This document shows positions 43,120 through 51,651 of a stretch of 64,000 nucleotides of DNA, in pieces (the first letter of the stretch is position 1; every line of letters starts with the position of its first letter). The DNA is from Peteryoungia aggregata LMG 23059. GTDB lineage: Bacteria; Pseudomonadota; Alphaproteobacteria; Rhizobiales; Rhizobiaceae. Below the pieces are notes generated by a model, which was given only the letters and a program-made list of their open reading frames with translations, made no database searches and was not told the origin of the DNA. The stretch is taken from contig NZ_JAUSUW010000004.1 of NCBI RefSeq assembly GCF_030814435.1, positions 124,001 through 188,000 of the forward strand, given 5' to 3'. A program made the position numbers and the translations under genes.

Positions 43120-43626
43120 TCAGTTCCAGATGAAGCCGAGCTTCTTGAGGTGAACATCGTCAAAGTCTTCCATGCCCTCGACGGCATCCATGCCGCCATT
43201 GCTACGAAAGAAGTTGGCGGCGATCTCGCTGTCTTCCAGGCACCACACAACCATTCCGTTGCAGCCGAGTGATTTCAGCAGCCGACGCGCCTCGTGGAAG
43301 AGCTGATAGCCGAGGCCGATGCCCTGATATTCCGGACGCAGGTAGAGTTCGTAAATCTCACCTTCATGCGGCAGCACGCGAGCGCGATTGTATCCAAGCG
43401 AAGCGTAGCCGGCGACAGTCCCCGCCACTTCCGCCACCAGGATGGTGGCGGGGCCACGTGTCGCCTTGCGCCACCACGATTCGCCGCGGCGCTCGATCAT
43501 GCGGGTCAGGGCCCGATAGGGAATGATCCCGGAATAGGCATGCGTCCAGGCATTTCTATGGGCATCAGCGATCGCAGCCGCATCTCCGGGCCCAGCCAAG
43601 CGCATGTCGATCGTCAACGTCTTCAT
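43120..43626 (-). CDS. GNAT family N-acetyltransferase
   Basis: Encodes 168 residues. GNAT fold: MRLAGPGDAAAIADAHRNAW at the start, TILVAEVAGTVAGYASLGY strands, then motif A as EIYELYLRPEYQGIGLGYQLF with the acetyl-CoA loop QGIGLG. VVWCLEDSEIAANFFRSNGG is motif B. The substrate is unknown. A stem-loop (CGGCTTCA/TGAAGCCG, 43115-43138) spans its stop codon and may separate it from the convergent gene. Confidence 0.92.
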   Translation of the reverse strand: MKTLTIDMRLAGPGDAAAIADAHRNAWTHAYSGIIPYRALTRMIERRGESWWRKATRGPATILVAEVAGTVAGYASLGYNRARVLPHEGEIYELYLRPEYQGIGLGYQLFHEARRLLKSLGCNGMVVWCLEDSEIAANFFRSNGGMDAVEGMEDFDDVHLKKLGFIWN

Positions 43627-43700
43627 AACGTGTTCTCACCCTGGCAGTCCCGCTCACAACGGGTATGACGCCTGAACCTGCATCGGTCCACGAGTGAAAT

Positions 43701-43715
43701 TTAACGCTTTTTTAA
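43701..43715. promoter_or_regulatory. Imperfect CtrA-like half pair (TTAA-N7-TTAA)
   Basis: TTAA (43701-43704), seven bases, TTAA (43712-43715), followed by G instead of the consensus C. It lies 75 bases upstream of the GNAT start within an AT-rich patch. With only eight defined bases chance is a real alternative. The rest of 43627-43839 holds nothing I recognise. Confidence 0.25.
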
Positions 43716-43839
43716 GACTTGTCGCAAGCCGGGAGTCGCCGGATGCACAAACTATCCGGGAGGACGGCAGAGACAGCTCGAACGAGACCCGGGACAGCCG
43801 CCGGCCCCAGAACGTCAGCGAGCGAGGTAGCCGCCACGT

Positions 43840-43871
43840 AAAAGACCCCCGAGTGAGGCCACTCGGGGGTC
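43840..43871 (-). terminator. Terminator of the Bax inhibitor-1 gene
   Basis: GACCCCCGAGTG (43844-43855) pairs perfectly with CACTCGGGGGTC (43860-43871) around an AGGC loop, giving a 12-pair GC-rich stem. On the minus strand four T follow. It starts 35 bases after the Bax inhibitor-1 stop. Confidence 0.85.
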
Positions 43872-43905
43872 CAGAAAGCGATATCAAAGCTCTTCGATCT
43901 CGTGA

Positions 43906-44643
43906 CTACTCGCGGTTTCCGAGGAAGCGCAGCAGGAACAGGAAGAGGTTGATGAAGTCGAGGTAAAGGCGCAGCGCACCCATGATGGCGTTGCGACCGG
44001 CCATCTCGCTCGAATGGCTCTCGTGGTAGGACTCCTTGATCGACTGCGTGTCGTAGGCGGTCAGGCCTGCGAAGATCAGCACGCCGATCACCGAGATCGC
44101 AAAGTCCAGCGCCGAGGAGGCCATGAACAGGTTGACCAGCGAGGCGATGATCAGGCCGAAGAGACCCATCATCAGGAACGAACCCATGGCGGAAAGGTCG
44201 CGCTTGGTGGTGTAACCGTAGAGCGAAAGCGCACCGAACGAAGCGGCCGTCACGAAAAAGGTCTGGACGATGCTCGCGCCGGTGTAGATCAGGAAGATCG
44301 ACGACAGCGACAGGCCCATCAGAGCGGCATAGACCCAGAAGGTCGTCTGCGCAGCAGAGACGCTCATCTTATGGATACGGAAGCTCAGGAAGAACACCAT
44401 GGCGACCGGCGCCAGGATGACCACCCACTTCAACGGGCTCAGGAAGATCGCCTGACCGAAGGCCGTCAACTGGCCATCCGTCACCGCCATCTGGAATGTT
44501 GCGAAGGCTGCGACACCGGTAATGGCGAGGCCCAGGGCCATCAGGTTGTAAACCTTCAGCATATAGGCGCGCAGACCTTCGTCGATCATCGTGGCCGACT
44601 GGGACTGGCCCGTGCGGCTCTGATAGTTGCGAAGTTCGGACAT
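43906..44643 (-). CDS. Bax inhibitor-1/YccA family membrane protein
   Basis: Encodes 245 residues from the ATG at 44643 (AGGA close upstream). Seven membrane helices from about residue 25 on. Typical features: RAYMLKVYNLMALGLAITG at the start, GYTTKRDLSAMGSFL in the middle and the C-terminal AYDTQSIKESY and LRLYLDFINLFLFLLRFLG. The two conserved Asp of the pH-sensing pair, in AYDTQ and LYLDFIN, are present. Bacterial members may be proton/calcium leak channels; not proved here. Confidence 0.94.
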   Translation of the reverse strand: MSELRNYQSRTGQSQSATMIDEGLRAYMLKVYNLMALGLAITGVAAFATFQMAVTDGQLTAFGQAIFLSPLKWVVILAPVAMVFFLSFRIHKMSVSAAQTTFWVYAALMGLSLSSIFLIYTGASIVQTFFVTAASFGALSLYGYTTKRDLSAMGSFLMMGLFGLIIASLVNLFMASSALDFAISVIGVLIFAGLTAYDTQSIKESYHESHSSEMAGRNAIMGALRLYLDFINLFLFLLRFLGNRE

Positions 44644-44785
44644 GATTTCCTCTCTCAAAGCTTCAATGTTGGACGACGGAGCCCGGATGGCTCCCGCGCC
44701 GCTGTGAAGCCCAGCATGCGTAACTTCAATATGAGAGGTTCCCGTGTCATCGACAAGGGCCGCAATCTTAAATCGCCGTAATCCT

Positions 44786-44810
44786 GGGCGGATGGTTGAT
44801 CCATCCGCCC
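44786..44810 (-). terminator. Hairpin after the ABC permease gene
   Basis: GGGCGGATGG (44786-44795) pairs perfectly with CCATCCGCCC (44801-44810), loop TTGAT, eight bases past the permease stop. No T-run follows on the minus strand (AGGATTACGG), so termination may be incomplete or factor-assisted. Confidence 0.5.
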
Positions 44811-44817
44811 GCAGGGA

Positions 44818-47364
44818 TCACAATTCCCGCAGCACGGGGGCCGCTTTCTGGCCGAGAATACGCCACGTACCGGCCAATCCGATGCCGATCGTCACGACGA
44901 GCGCGATGACCAGGGTCATCAGGGCCACGTCGGGAAGGAAGCTGGACGGAAGGTTCATGATCTGGCTGAGCACGAACCAGGCGATGCCTCCGCCGGCAAT
45001 CAGCGCGAAAAGGGCGGTAGCAGCACCAAGCAGCATGTATTCATAGGTGAAGGCCCGGATCAGCATCGAACGCGTGGCGCCGAGCGTCTTCAGGATCACC
45101 GCATCATGCGTGCGAGCACGATTGCCCGCAGCCAGCGCTCCAGAAAGAACGAGCACAGAGGCGATCAGGGCAATCGCCGCGGCCGCCCGGATGGCGGTGG
45201 CGAGCTGCCCGACGAGGCGGTCGACAATGTCGAGAGCATCCTTCACCCGTACCGTCGTGATCGTCGGGAACTGCTGGGTCACCGAACGCAGGATGGAGGC
45301 TTCCTGTGCCGCGGTCGCATCTTGGTCGATCAGCGTCGCCAGCCACGCATGTGGGGCGCCGGCGAAGGTGTTGGGCGAGAAGACCATGACGAAATTCATC
45401 GACAGGCTTTCCCATTCCACCGTACGGAAGTTGGCGATCTTGGCGGTGATATTGCGGCCGAGCACGTTGATGGTGACGGTGTCGCCGATCTTCAGGCCCA
45501 GTTCGCGGCCTTCTTCCTCGGCAAACGACACGAGCGGTTCGCCGGCATACCCATCGGCCCACCATTCGCCTTCCGTCACGGTACTGTTTTCCGGCACGTT
45601 CTTCGCATAGGTCAGGCCGCGATCACCGCGCAGCACCCAGCGTCCCTCCGGCGGCACGTCAACCTTGGCGACGTCCACGTTGTTGAGTTCGGCGATACGG
45701 CCACGAAGCATCGGAACCTCGATCAGCTTGCCTTGCGGCGCCATGCCCTCGACGAGGTTGCGGAACCCGTCGATTTCGCTGCCCTGGATGTCGACGAAGA
45801 AAAAGTTCGGCGCCCGCTCCGGGAGATTGCCCGTCAGTTCCCGGCGAAGATTTCCGTCTATCAGGGCGAGTGCGACAAGGAGGCTGAGGCCGAGACCGAG
45901 CGACAGCGTGACCGCCGGCGTCAGTGCGCCCGGCCGGTGGATGTTGCCGACGGCCAACCTCAAGGCCGCCGAATGGATCCGGGGGCTGCGCCGTGCGGCA
46001 TAGGAAATGCCGAGGGCCACGACCCGCAGCAGGACGAAGCCAACAGCCATGGCGGCGAGGAAAGTGGCCGCGATGCGCTCCTGTTCGGAGGTGAAGATGG
46101 CAAGCGCGGCGAGAGCGGCAAGCGCCATCGCCATCGCGAGCAGATAGGGCCAGGGCGGCAGTCCCGAGGCTTCGAAGCCCTGCTCGCGGAAGAGTGCCGT
46201 GGCGGGAACCTTGCGGGCATGACCCAGCGGCAATATGGCGAAGGCAAAGGTCACCAGCATGCCGAAGACGGCAGCCAGCAGCAGCGCGCGCGGATAGAGC
46301 GTCGCTTCGGCGGAAATCGGCAGGATGCCAGCGAGGTAGCTCGCCGTGATTGGCGGGGCTATGGCGCCGAGCACAAGACCGGCCAGGATGCCGACCGAGG
46401 CGACCAATGTGATCTGGATGAGATAGACCATCACCACGACAGACGCAGGGGCACCGACACATTTCAGCGTCGCAATCACGGTGCGCTTGGAATCAAGGAA
46501 GGCGCGCACGGCATTGGCGACACCGACACCGCCCACGACCAGCGCAGTGAGGCCAACGAGGGTCAGGAATTGCGAGAACCGTTCGACATTTTCCGTAAGC
46601 GCGGGGGCGGCGCGGTCGCTGGTGCGGATGGACCAGCCCGCAGTCGGATGTTCGGTCTGGGAGAGATCGCGGATCGCTTCAGCGGTCGGAGCCGGCTCGG
46701 TGTAGCGGATCTTGTAGGCATGCTCGACGAGGCTGCCCGTTGCCACCAGACCACTCGCAAACAGGCCGTCACGGCTCGTGAGGAAGCGTGGCGCAAAGCC
46801 GAAGCCGTCAGAGATCGAATCGGGTTCGGTCGTGATCGTTCCGTTGATGCGGAAGCGTGCATTGCCGACGAGCAGTTCGTCGCCAATCGCCATATTCATG
46901 CGCTCCAGCAACAGCGGCGCGACGATGGCGCCGTAGGCACCATCCCGCTGTGCCAGCAGTTCGCTGAGCGGACGATCGGGCTCGGCCACCAGACGGCCAT
47001 AAAGCGGATAGGCTCCATCCACTGCCTTGATCTCCACCAGCGACTGGTCGGAACCGTCGGCGAGGCGAGCCATGGAACGAAGATTGGTTGTCACGGACAC
47101 CGTGCCGAAACGCTCCAGGAATGCCAGTTCTTCCGGTGTCACCTCGCGATTGTCGAGCTCGAAGCGCACGTCACCCGCAAGCAATGTGCGTCCTTCCGAG
47201 GAGATGGCATCGGTGATAGCGGTCGAAACCGAATTGACCGCCGCGATCGCCCCCGTCCCGAGGGCGATGCAGGCAAGGAAGATATAGAAGCCGCTCAACC
47301 CGCCGCGCAACTCACGCAAAGCGATACGGAAGGCGATGGCAATGCGTGACGTGAAACCCGTCAT
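44818..47364 (-). CDS. ABC transporter permease, FtsX/YbbP-like
   Basis: Encodes 848 residues. Two FtsX-type permease units: N-terminal helix (about 20-45, FYIFLACIALGTGAIAAVNS) with a large periplasmic domain, three to four helices near 265-390, more helices near 400-500, a second periplasmic region (about 510-710) and three final helices. This matches the long YbbP permease of the YbbA-YbbP pair. In many bacteria the pair adjoins tesA, as here, and is thought to extrude or detach envelope lipophilic substrates. Start overlaps the ATPase stop (ATGA). Confidence 0.93.
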   Translation of the reverse strand: MTGFTSRIAIAFRIALRELRGGLSGFYIFLACIALGTGAIAAVNSVSTAITDAISSEGRTLLAGDVRFELDNREVTPEELAFLERFGTVSVTTNLRSMARLADGSDQSLVEIKAVDGAYPLYGRLVAEPDRPLSELLAQRDGAYGAIVAPLLLERMNMAIGDELLVGNARFRINGTITTEPDSISDGFGFAPRFLTSRDGLFASGLVATGSLVEHAYKIRYTEPAPTAEAIRDLSQTEHPTAGWSIRTSDRAAPALTENVERFSQFLTLVGLTALVVGGVGVANAVRAFLDSKRTVIATLKCVGAPASVVVMVYLIQITLVASVGILAGLVLGAIAPPITASYLAGILPISAEATLYPRALLLAAVFGMLVTFAFAILPLGHARKVPATALFREQGFEASGLPPWPYLLAMAMALAALAALAIFTSEQERIAATFLAAMAVGFVLLRVVALGISYAARRSPRIHSAALRLAVGNIHRPGALTPAVTLSLGLGLSLLVALALIDGNLRRELTGNLPERAPNFFFVDIQGSEIDGFRNLVEGMAPQGKLIEVPMLRGRIAELNNVDVAKVDVPPEGRWVLRGDRGLTYAKNVPENSTVTEGEWWADGYAGEPLVSFAEEEGRELGLKIGDTVTINVLGRNITAKIANFRTVEWESLSMNFVMVFSPNTFAGAPHAWLATLIDQDATAAQEASILRSVTQQFPTITTVRVKDALDIVDRLVGQLATAIRAAAAIALIASVLVLSGALAAGNRARTHDAVILKTLGATRSMLIRAFTYEYMLLGAATALFALIAGGGIAWFVLSQIMNLPSSFLPDVALMTLVIALVVTIGIGLAGTWRILGQKAAPVLREL

Positions 47365-48074
47365 GCCGACACCGAAGCGAGGCGGTTTGGCTCGGTTCGG
47401 CTGTCGCCGGCGATCCGGCCGGACGCAACGCGAATCTGCCGTGTGCAGCGGGCAGCCAGCGACGGATCATGGGTGACCAGCATCAGCGTCATGCCACGCT
47501 CCTTCTGCTTGTTGAACAGAAGGTCAGCAATCTGGCGACCAGTATCGGTGTCAAGGTTTCCGGTCGGCTCGTCGGCGATCAGCACCGCCGGAGAAGGCGC
47601 AAGGGCGCGGGCAATCGCCACACGCTGCTGCTCGCCGCCTGAAAGCTGGCCGGGATAGTGGCTGAGGCGTTCGCCGAGGCCAACGGCCTCAAGTTCCCGA
47701 CGCGCGATGTCGAAGGCGCCCTTGACGTTGGCCAGCTCCAGCGGGACGGCAACATTTTCAAGGGCCGTCATATTGGCGATCAGATGGAAGGACTGAAACA
47801 CGATGCCGATGTTCTTGCCACGGAAATCCGCCAGCCGGTCCTCGCTGAGCGTGTGAAGCGGCGTATCGCGGACAAGGATCTGGCCACTGTCGAGGCGCTC
47901 CAACCCGGCCAGCACCATCAGAAGCGTCGACTTGCCCGAGCCGGACGGCCCCACGATGCCCACCGCCTCGCCTTCCGCGATGGAAAGATCAATGCTCTTC
48001 AAAACGTGAACGGAGGCTGCGGCATTGCCCAGGGTGAGATCGGCGCTTTTCAGTTCGATGATGCTGTTTCTCAC
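47361..48074 (-). CDS. ABC transporter ATP-binding protein, YbbA/LolD-like
   Basis: Encodes 237 residues from a GTG at 48074 (AGGA nine bases upstream); the frame is open further but without a site. Walker A GPSGSGKSTLL, Q-loop in FQSFHLIANMTALENV, signature LSGGEQQRVAIARAL, Walker B AVLIADEPTGNLD and H-loop VTHDPSLAARC are all present. MacB/LolD-type ATPase serving the FtsX-like permease encoded next. Divergent from tesA with 74 bases between starts. Confidence 0.95.
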   Translation of the reverse strand: MRNSIIELKSADLTLGNAAASVHVLKSIDLSIAEGEAVGIVGPSGSGKSTLLMVLAGLERLDSGQILVRDTPLHTLSEDRLADFRGKNIGIVFQSFHLIANMTALENVAVPLELANVKGAFDIARRELEAVGLGERLSHYPGQLSGGEQQRVAIARALAPSPAVLIADEPTGNLDTDTGRQIADLLFNKQKERGMTLMLVTHDPSLAARCTRQIRVASGRIAGDSRTEPNRLASVSA

Positions 48075-48148
48075 ACTCAACCATCCTATATTTGGCAAGA
48101 CAAAGCTTCGCCGCACTGCGGCATTGCATGCAATCTAGGAAAGCCACC

Positions 48149-48796
48149 ATGACTTTTAAAGCTTCACTCCTTCATTTCGCCGTGATCCTTGTGGCTGCGC
48201 TTGTCGGCCCCCGGATTGCCGCGGCCGACCCACTGCAGCTGGTCGGCTTGGGTGACAGTCTGATGGCGGGCTATCAGCTGCCGCAGGAGGATGCCCTTCC
48301 GGCACAACTCCAGCGGCAGCTCGCCGCCAAGGGTCATGACGTGGTCATTGCGAATGCCGGCGTGTCCGGAGACACCACATCGGGAGGCCTGTCACGGGTC
48401 GACTGGTCGGTGCCGGATGGAACCGACGGCGTAATACTCGAACTCGGAGCCAACGACGCGCTGCGCGGAATTCCTCCGGAGCAGACAGAGAACAACCTCG
48501 AGCAGATCATCACACGGCTCAAGGAACGCAACATCCCGATCCTGCTGGTCGGCATGCTGGCACCGCCCAACATGGGTGAGGACTACGGAAACAAGTTCAA
48601 TGCGATCTATCCGCGCCTTGCCGAAAAGCATGGTCTGCCGCTCTATCCCTTCGTGCTCGATGGCGTGATCACCGATCGCAGCCTGCTGCTTGAAGACGGC
48701 ATGCATCCGAACACCAAGGGACTGCAGATCATGGCCGAGCGCATGCTGCCTCTCGCCGAATCTTGGGTGGCGGGCATCAAGGGTCAGCCGAATTAA
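48149..48796 (+). CDS. tesA: Arylesterase/lysophospholipase TesA (SGNH hydrolase)
   Basis: Encodes 215 residues from the ATG at 48149 (AGGA eight bases upstream). A signal peptide of about 26 residues ends RIAAAD, so it acts in the periplasm. SGNH motifs: Ser37 in GLGDSLMAGY, Gly in ANAGVSGDT, Asn in LGANDALRG, Asp183 and His186 in EDGMHPN. TesA is a thioesterase/lysophospholipase/arylesterase. The adjacent YbbAP-type exporter is its common partner. Confidence 0.95.
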   Translation: MTFKASLLHFAVILVAALVGPRIAAADPLQLVGLGDSLMAGYQLPQEDALPAQLQRQLAAKGHDVVIANAGVSGDTTSGGLSRVDWSVPDGTDGVILELGANDALRGIPPEQTENNLEQIITRLKERNIPILLVGMLAPPNMGEDYGNKFNAIYPRLAEKHGLPLYPFVLDGVITDRSLLLEDGMHPNTKGLQIMAERMLPLAESWVAGIKGQPN

Positions 48797-48862
48797 ACGC
48801 TTGCGCCTGATGCCGTTGCATGATTCGCTGTGAGCACCTGCAAAAGATTCGGGGAGGTCTCC

Positions 48863-49456
48863 ATGCCGAGATTGTTCACTGCCCTCGAAATTCCGCGCAA
48901 CGCTGCCATGAGCCTCTCATTGCTGCGCGGTGGCCTTCCGGGAGCGCGTTGGATCGATGTGGAGAACTACCACATCACACTCCGCTTCATCGGTGACGTG
49001 GATGGCAGGACGGCAGACGAGGTCGTCGACAGGCTCGACCGTATAGAGCGACCCGAATTCTCCCTGACGTTGAACGGCATCGGCTCTTTCGGATCGAAGA
49101 AGCCGCATTCGATCTGGGCAGGCGTTTCTCCTGCGCCGGAGCTTTACGCACTCCAGGGCGAGATCGAACGGATCTGCCAGCGCATAGGCCTGCCGCCCGA
49201 TCCTCGCAAGTTTACACCACATGTGACCCTGGCCAGACTGAAGGCGTCGCGGGTCGACGATGTCGTGCATTATCTCGGCGGGCGCGGCGACTTCCACACA
49301 ATGCCCTTCCGCATCGGACGCTTTGTGCTTCTATCGTCCAGGGAATCGGTCGGCGGCGGCCCCTATCTGACGGAAGAGGTCTTTCCTCTGCAAGAAGCGG
49401 GAGGTTATTCGAACTTTGCCAGCATGGCGCTGCAGCCTGAAGAAAGCATGCTGTAG
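48863..49456 (+). CDS. thpR: RNA 2',3'-cyclic phosphodiesterase
   Basis: Encodes 197 residues from the ATG at 48863, five bases after GGGGAGG. 2H phosphoesterase: HITL (His37) in ENYHITLRFIG and HVTL (His120) in FTPHVTLARL are the two catalytic motifs. In E. coli ThpR opens 2',3'-cyclic ends to 2'-phosphates. The usual protein ends near EEVFPL; here about 20 extra residues (GGYSNFASMALQ region) are read from the overlap with the opposing phosphatase gene (52 bases). Confidence 0.94.
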   Translation: MPRLFTALEIPRNAAMSLSLLRGGLPGARWIDVENYHITLRFIGDVDGRTADEVVDRLDRIERPEFSLTLNGIGSFGSKKPHSIWAGVSPAPELYALQGEIERICQRIGLPPDPRKFTPHVTLARLKASRVDDVVHYLGGRGDFHTMPFRIGRFVLLSSRESVGGGPYLTEEVFPLQEAGGYSNFASMALQPEESML

Positions 49457-49863
49457 ACAGCCTCGAAATCCGCCAGATCGCCGTAATAGGGATCCGGCAC
49501 CTCGTCCGATGTACCGAAAGCGAGTTCGGCGAACAGATGCAGGCTTGCCGTGGCATCCACCGGGGCCGTTGACTGGAGCCTTGCAAGGTTGCTCCTGTCC
49601 ATCGCGACAACAAGATCGAATTCGAAGAAATCTGACAACAAGATCTGCCGCGCGCGCTGGCGGGAGATATCAACCCCGTTTGCGGCTGCCACGTTTATCG
49701 AACGACGGTCCGGCGGATTGCCGACATGCCAGCCACCGGTTCCTGCCGATGCAATCAACGGCTTTTCACTGGCACCCTGCGTGAGGTGGCGGTAGATTCC
49801 CTCTGCCAGCGGCGAACGGCAGATATTGCCAAGGCAGACGAAGAGTATGGAAGGTGCCGTCAT
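49405..49863 (-). CDS. Low-molecular-weight protein tyrosine phosphatase
   Basis: Encodes 152 residues from the ATG at 49863 (AGGA eight bases upstream). The P-loop CLGNICRS gives nucleophile Cys10 and Arg16; the general acid is Asp124 in VPDPYYGD. The DPYY pair carries the tyrosines often phosphorylated in this class. Could be a protein tyrosine phosphatase or an arsenate-reductase relative; the DPYY motif favours the former. Only 25 bases separate its start from that of phhB. Confidence 0.95.
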   Translation of the reverse strand: MTAPSILFVCLGNICRSPLAEGIYRHLTQGASEKPLIASAGTGGWHVGNPPDRRSINVAAANGVDISRQRARQILLSDFFEFDLVVAMDRSNLARLQSTAPVDATASLHLFAELAFGTSDEVPDPYYGDLADFEAVYSMLSSGCSAMLAKFE

Positions 49864-49888
49864 CGGTTCATCCTGAGGAGTGCGATCC

Positions 49889-50191
49889 GTGAAATACGAG
49901 AAACTGGATGCGGCGTCCATTGCGGCACGTCTGTCGGAGCTGAAGGAATGGCAGGTCGGTCGTGAGGGAGCGGCGATCGTCAAACACTACGTCTTTCGCG
50001 ACTTCCGGCAAGCTTTCGGGTTCATGACCGAGTGTGCGCTCGCCGCCGAGAAACTCGACCATCACCCCGAATGGTTCAACGTCTACCGGAAGGTGGATGT
50101 CGTGCTGACAACCCATTCTGCGGGCGGCGTGACGGAACTGGACTTCAAGCTCGCCGTTCTCATGGATCTGGCCGCCGCCCGAAGCGGGTGA
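49889..50191 (+). CDS. phhB: Pterin-4a-carbinolamine dehydratase
   Basis: Encodes 100 residues from a GTG at 49889, eight bases after GAGGAG; an in-frame GTG nine bases earlier overlaps that site. Family core [24 protein letters not shown] (split 57-80) holds the catalytic His-His and Tyr. It dehydrates 4a-hydroxytetrahydropterin. No phenylalanine hydroxylase gene is in the window, so the pterin user is elsewhere or the role is different. Confidence 0.95.
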   Translation: MKYEKLDAASIAARLSELKEWQVGREGAAIVKHYVFRDFRQAFGFMTECALAAEKLDHHPEWFNVYRKVDVVLTTHSAGGVTELDFKLAVLMDLAAARSG

Positions 50192-50267
50192 AGGTGGGTG
50201 GTGATTGAATTCGCAAACCGCCATTCACATATGATTGATCGGGTCCGAACGAAAGGATCGATGGGCT

Positions 50268-50648
50268 ATGGATGACGTGAAGATCGGTGAGATCCTGCTT
50301 CCCGGAGACGAGGAAACACAGGAGCGACAGGAAGCAAAGGTTCGCAGCCGTTTCTGGCCGACCTTCAAGAAGGCTGCCCGACAGATTCCTTTTTCACGGG
50401 ATCTGGTCGCCGCCTATTACTGCGCGACGGACCGCGAAACCCCGTTCCGCGTCAGGGGTATCCTGCTGGCTGCCCTGGGCTATTTCGTCCTGCCGATCGA
50501 TGTCGTGCCGGACATTCTTGCCGTTGTCGGCTTCACCGATGACATCGCGGTGCTGACCACGGCAATCGCCTTGATAAACCGGCATATCAAGGATCGGCAC
50601 TACGATGCCGCCGACAAGGTCCTCGCCGACGAGGAACCCGCAGCCTGA
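50268..50648 (+). CDS. DUF1232 (YkvA) family protein
   Basis: Encodes 126 residues. The C-terminal half has the DUF1232 signature: RGILLAALGYFVLPIDVVPD with hydrophobic helix, then GFTDDIAVLTTAI. Probably membrane-associated through that helix. The N-terminal 40 residues are charged. Start chosen at the ATG at 50268 (AAAGGA upstream); an upstream GTG in the same frame is possible. Function unknown. Confidence 0.9.
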   Translation: MDDVKIGEILLPGDEETQERQEAKVRSRFWPTFKKAARQIPFSRDLVAAYYCATDRETPFRVRGILLAALGYFVLPIDVVPDILAVVGFTDDIAVLTTAIALINRHIKDRHYDAADKVLADEEPAA

Positions 50649-50911
50649 GCCGCTTGCGGTTCTCACTAACTGCTGTGCAGCCCAACTCTTGCCTTTTTCT
50701 TTGACTCTACATCGTCAGCAGGATCGAGGTCCGAAAACCGTTTTTTGCCGGATTTCGGGGCGCCAGACAGAACGTTGACGCCAAATATGACAACAAGGCG
50801 TTCGTCGTTCATCGTTTGGTAAGGTAAATTAAGTCAAACTGAACACAGGTTTTGACGATGAGCGCCCGGCCGCATGGTCGGGTGATGGATGGAAACAACC
50901 GGCAGGAAGAC

Positions 50912-51415
50912 ATGTTCGTAAGAAGTAGCGTAACCGCACTGGCAATCCTCCTGGCGAGCAGCGGGCTCGCCAACGCGCAATCGCCCACGCGGATCGAGCA
51001 GTTCAAGGCCTGGGGCGCCTATTCCTACAAATCGAATGGCGGCACTGTTTGCTACGTGCTGTCCGTTCCGACCACCAAGGAACCGGCGAGCGTCAATCAT
51101 GGCGACATCTTCTTTGTCGTGTCGCAGCGTCCCGGCCAGAACATCTCGTATGAGCCGCAGGCCATGATGGGTTACCCGATGAAGGGCGACTCCAAGGTCA
51201 ATGTGAAAATCGACAACAAGAATTTCGTCTTGTTCGTCAAGGATACGTCCGCTTGGGTCGAGAATGCAGCTGAAGAGCCAGCGCTCGTCGCTGCGATGAA
51301 GGGTGGCTCGTCGATGACCGTCACGGCAACGTCGGCTCGTGGCACAGCCACCAGCTACAGCTATTCGCTTTCCGGCATCTCGGCGGCTCTGCAGAAGATC
51401 CAGAACTGCAACTAA
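50912..51415 (+). CDS. Invasion-associated locus B (IalB) family protein
   Basis: Encodes 167 residues from the ATG at 50912 (AGGA upstream). A Sec signal peptide of about 22 residues ends SGLANAQ. The mature domain follows the IalB pattern: FKAWGAYSY, GTVCYVLSVPTTKEP, FVVSQRPGQNISYEPQ, and a C-terminal FSLSGI-like SYSLSGISAAL ending in Cys that can pair with the early Cys. Named from Bartonella, where IalB aids erythrocyte invasion; common in non-pathogenic rhizobia, so virulence is not implied. The leader 50649-50911 holds no gene. Confidence 0.9.
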   Translation: MFVRSSVTALAILLASSGLANAQSPTRIEQFKAWGAYSYKSNGGTVCYVLSVPTTKEPASVNHGDIFFVVSQRPGQNISYEPQAMMGYPMKGDSKVNVKIDNKNFVLFVKDTSAWVENAAEEPALVAAMKGGSSMTVTATSARGTATSYSYSLSGISAALQKIQNCN

Positions 51416-51440
51416 GGCCGGAACGCCTGAATTTTACGCG

Positions 51441-51474
51441 AGGGGCCGGCAGCATCTGCCGGCCCCTTTCATTT
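51441..51474 (+). terminator. Terminator of the IalB-family gene
   Basis: AGGGGCCGGCA (51441-51451) pairs perfectly with TGCCGGCCCCT (51457-51467), loop GCATC, then TTCATTT. It begins 26 bases after the stop. Strong stem with a moderate T-rich tail. Confidence 0.8.
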
Positions 51475-51651
51475 GCGCATGGCCGCCCCGCAGACGGTCG
51501 GGGTGACGTAAGCCAAAAAAGCTGCTATTGGCCGCTGCAAATTAGGGCATGGGCTCGATCCCCTGTCCGCCATGATCCATGAATGCACACCTGCCAGCCG
51601 GGACGCGCTCGATCCGAGCATGCTTCTCCATATGGTCCAGAGGTCCAGACG

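Noticed and set aside
43694-43966. 90-codon plus-strand frame in the gap before the Bax inhibitor-1 gene
   Set aside because: It runs through a perfect terminator hairpin and into the opposite gene; product is Arg/Ser-rich with no family.
45106-47349. 747-codon plus-strand frame
   Set aside because: Antisense of the ABC permease gene; Arg- and His-rich product without a family.
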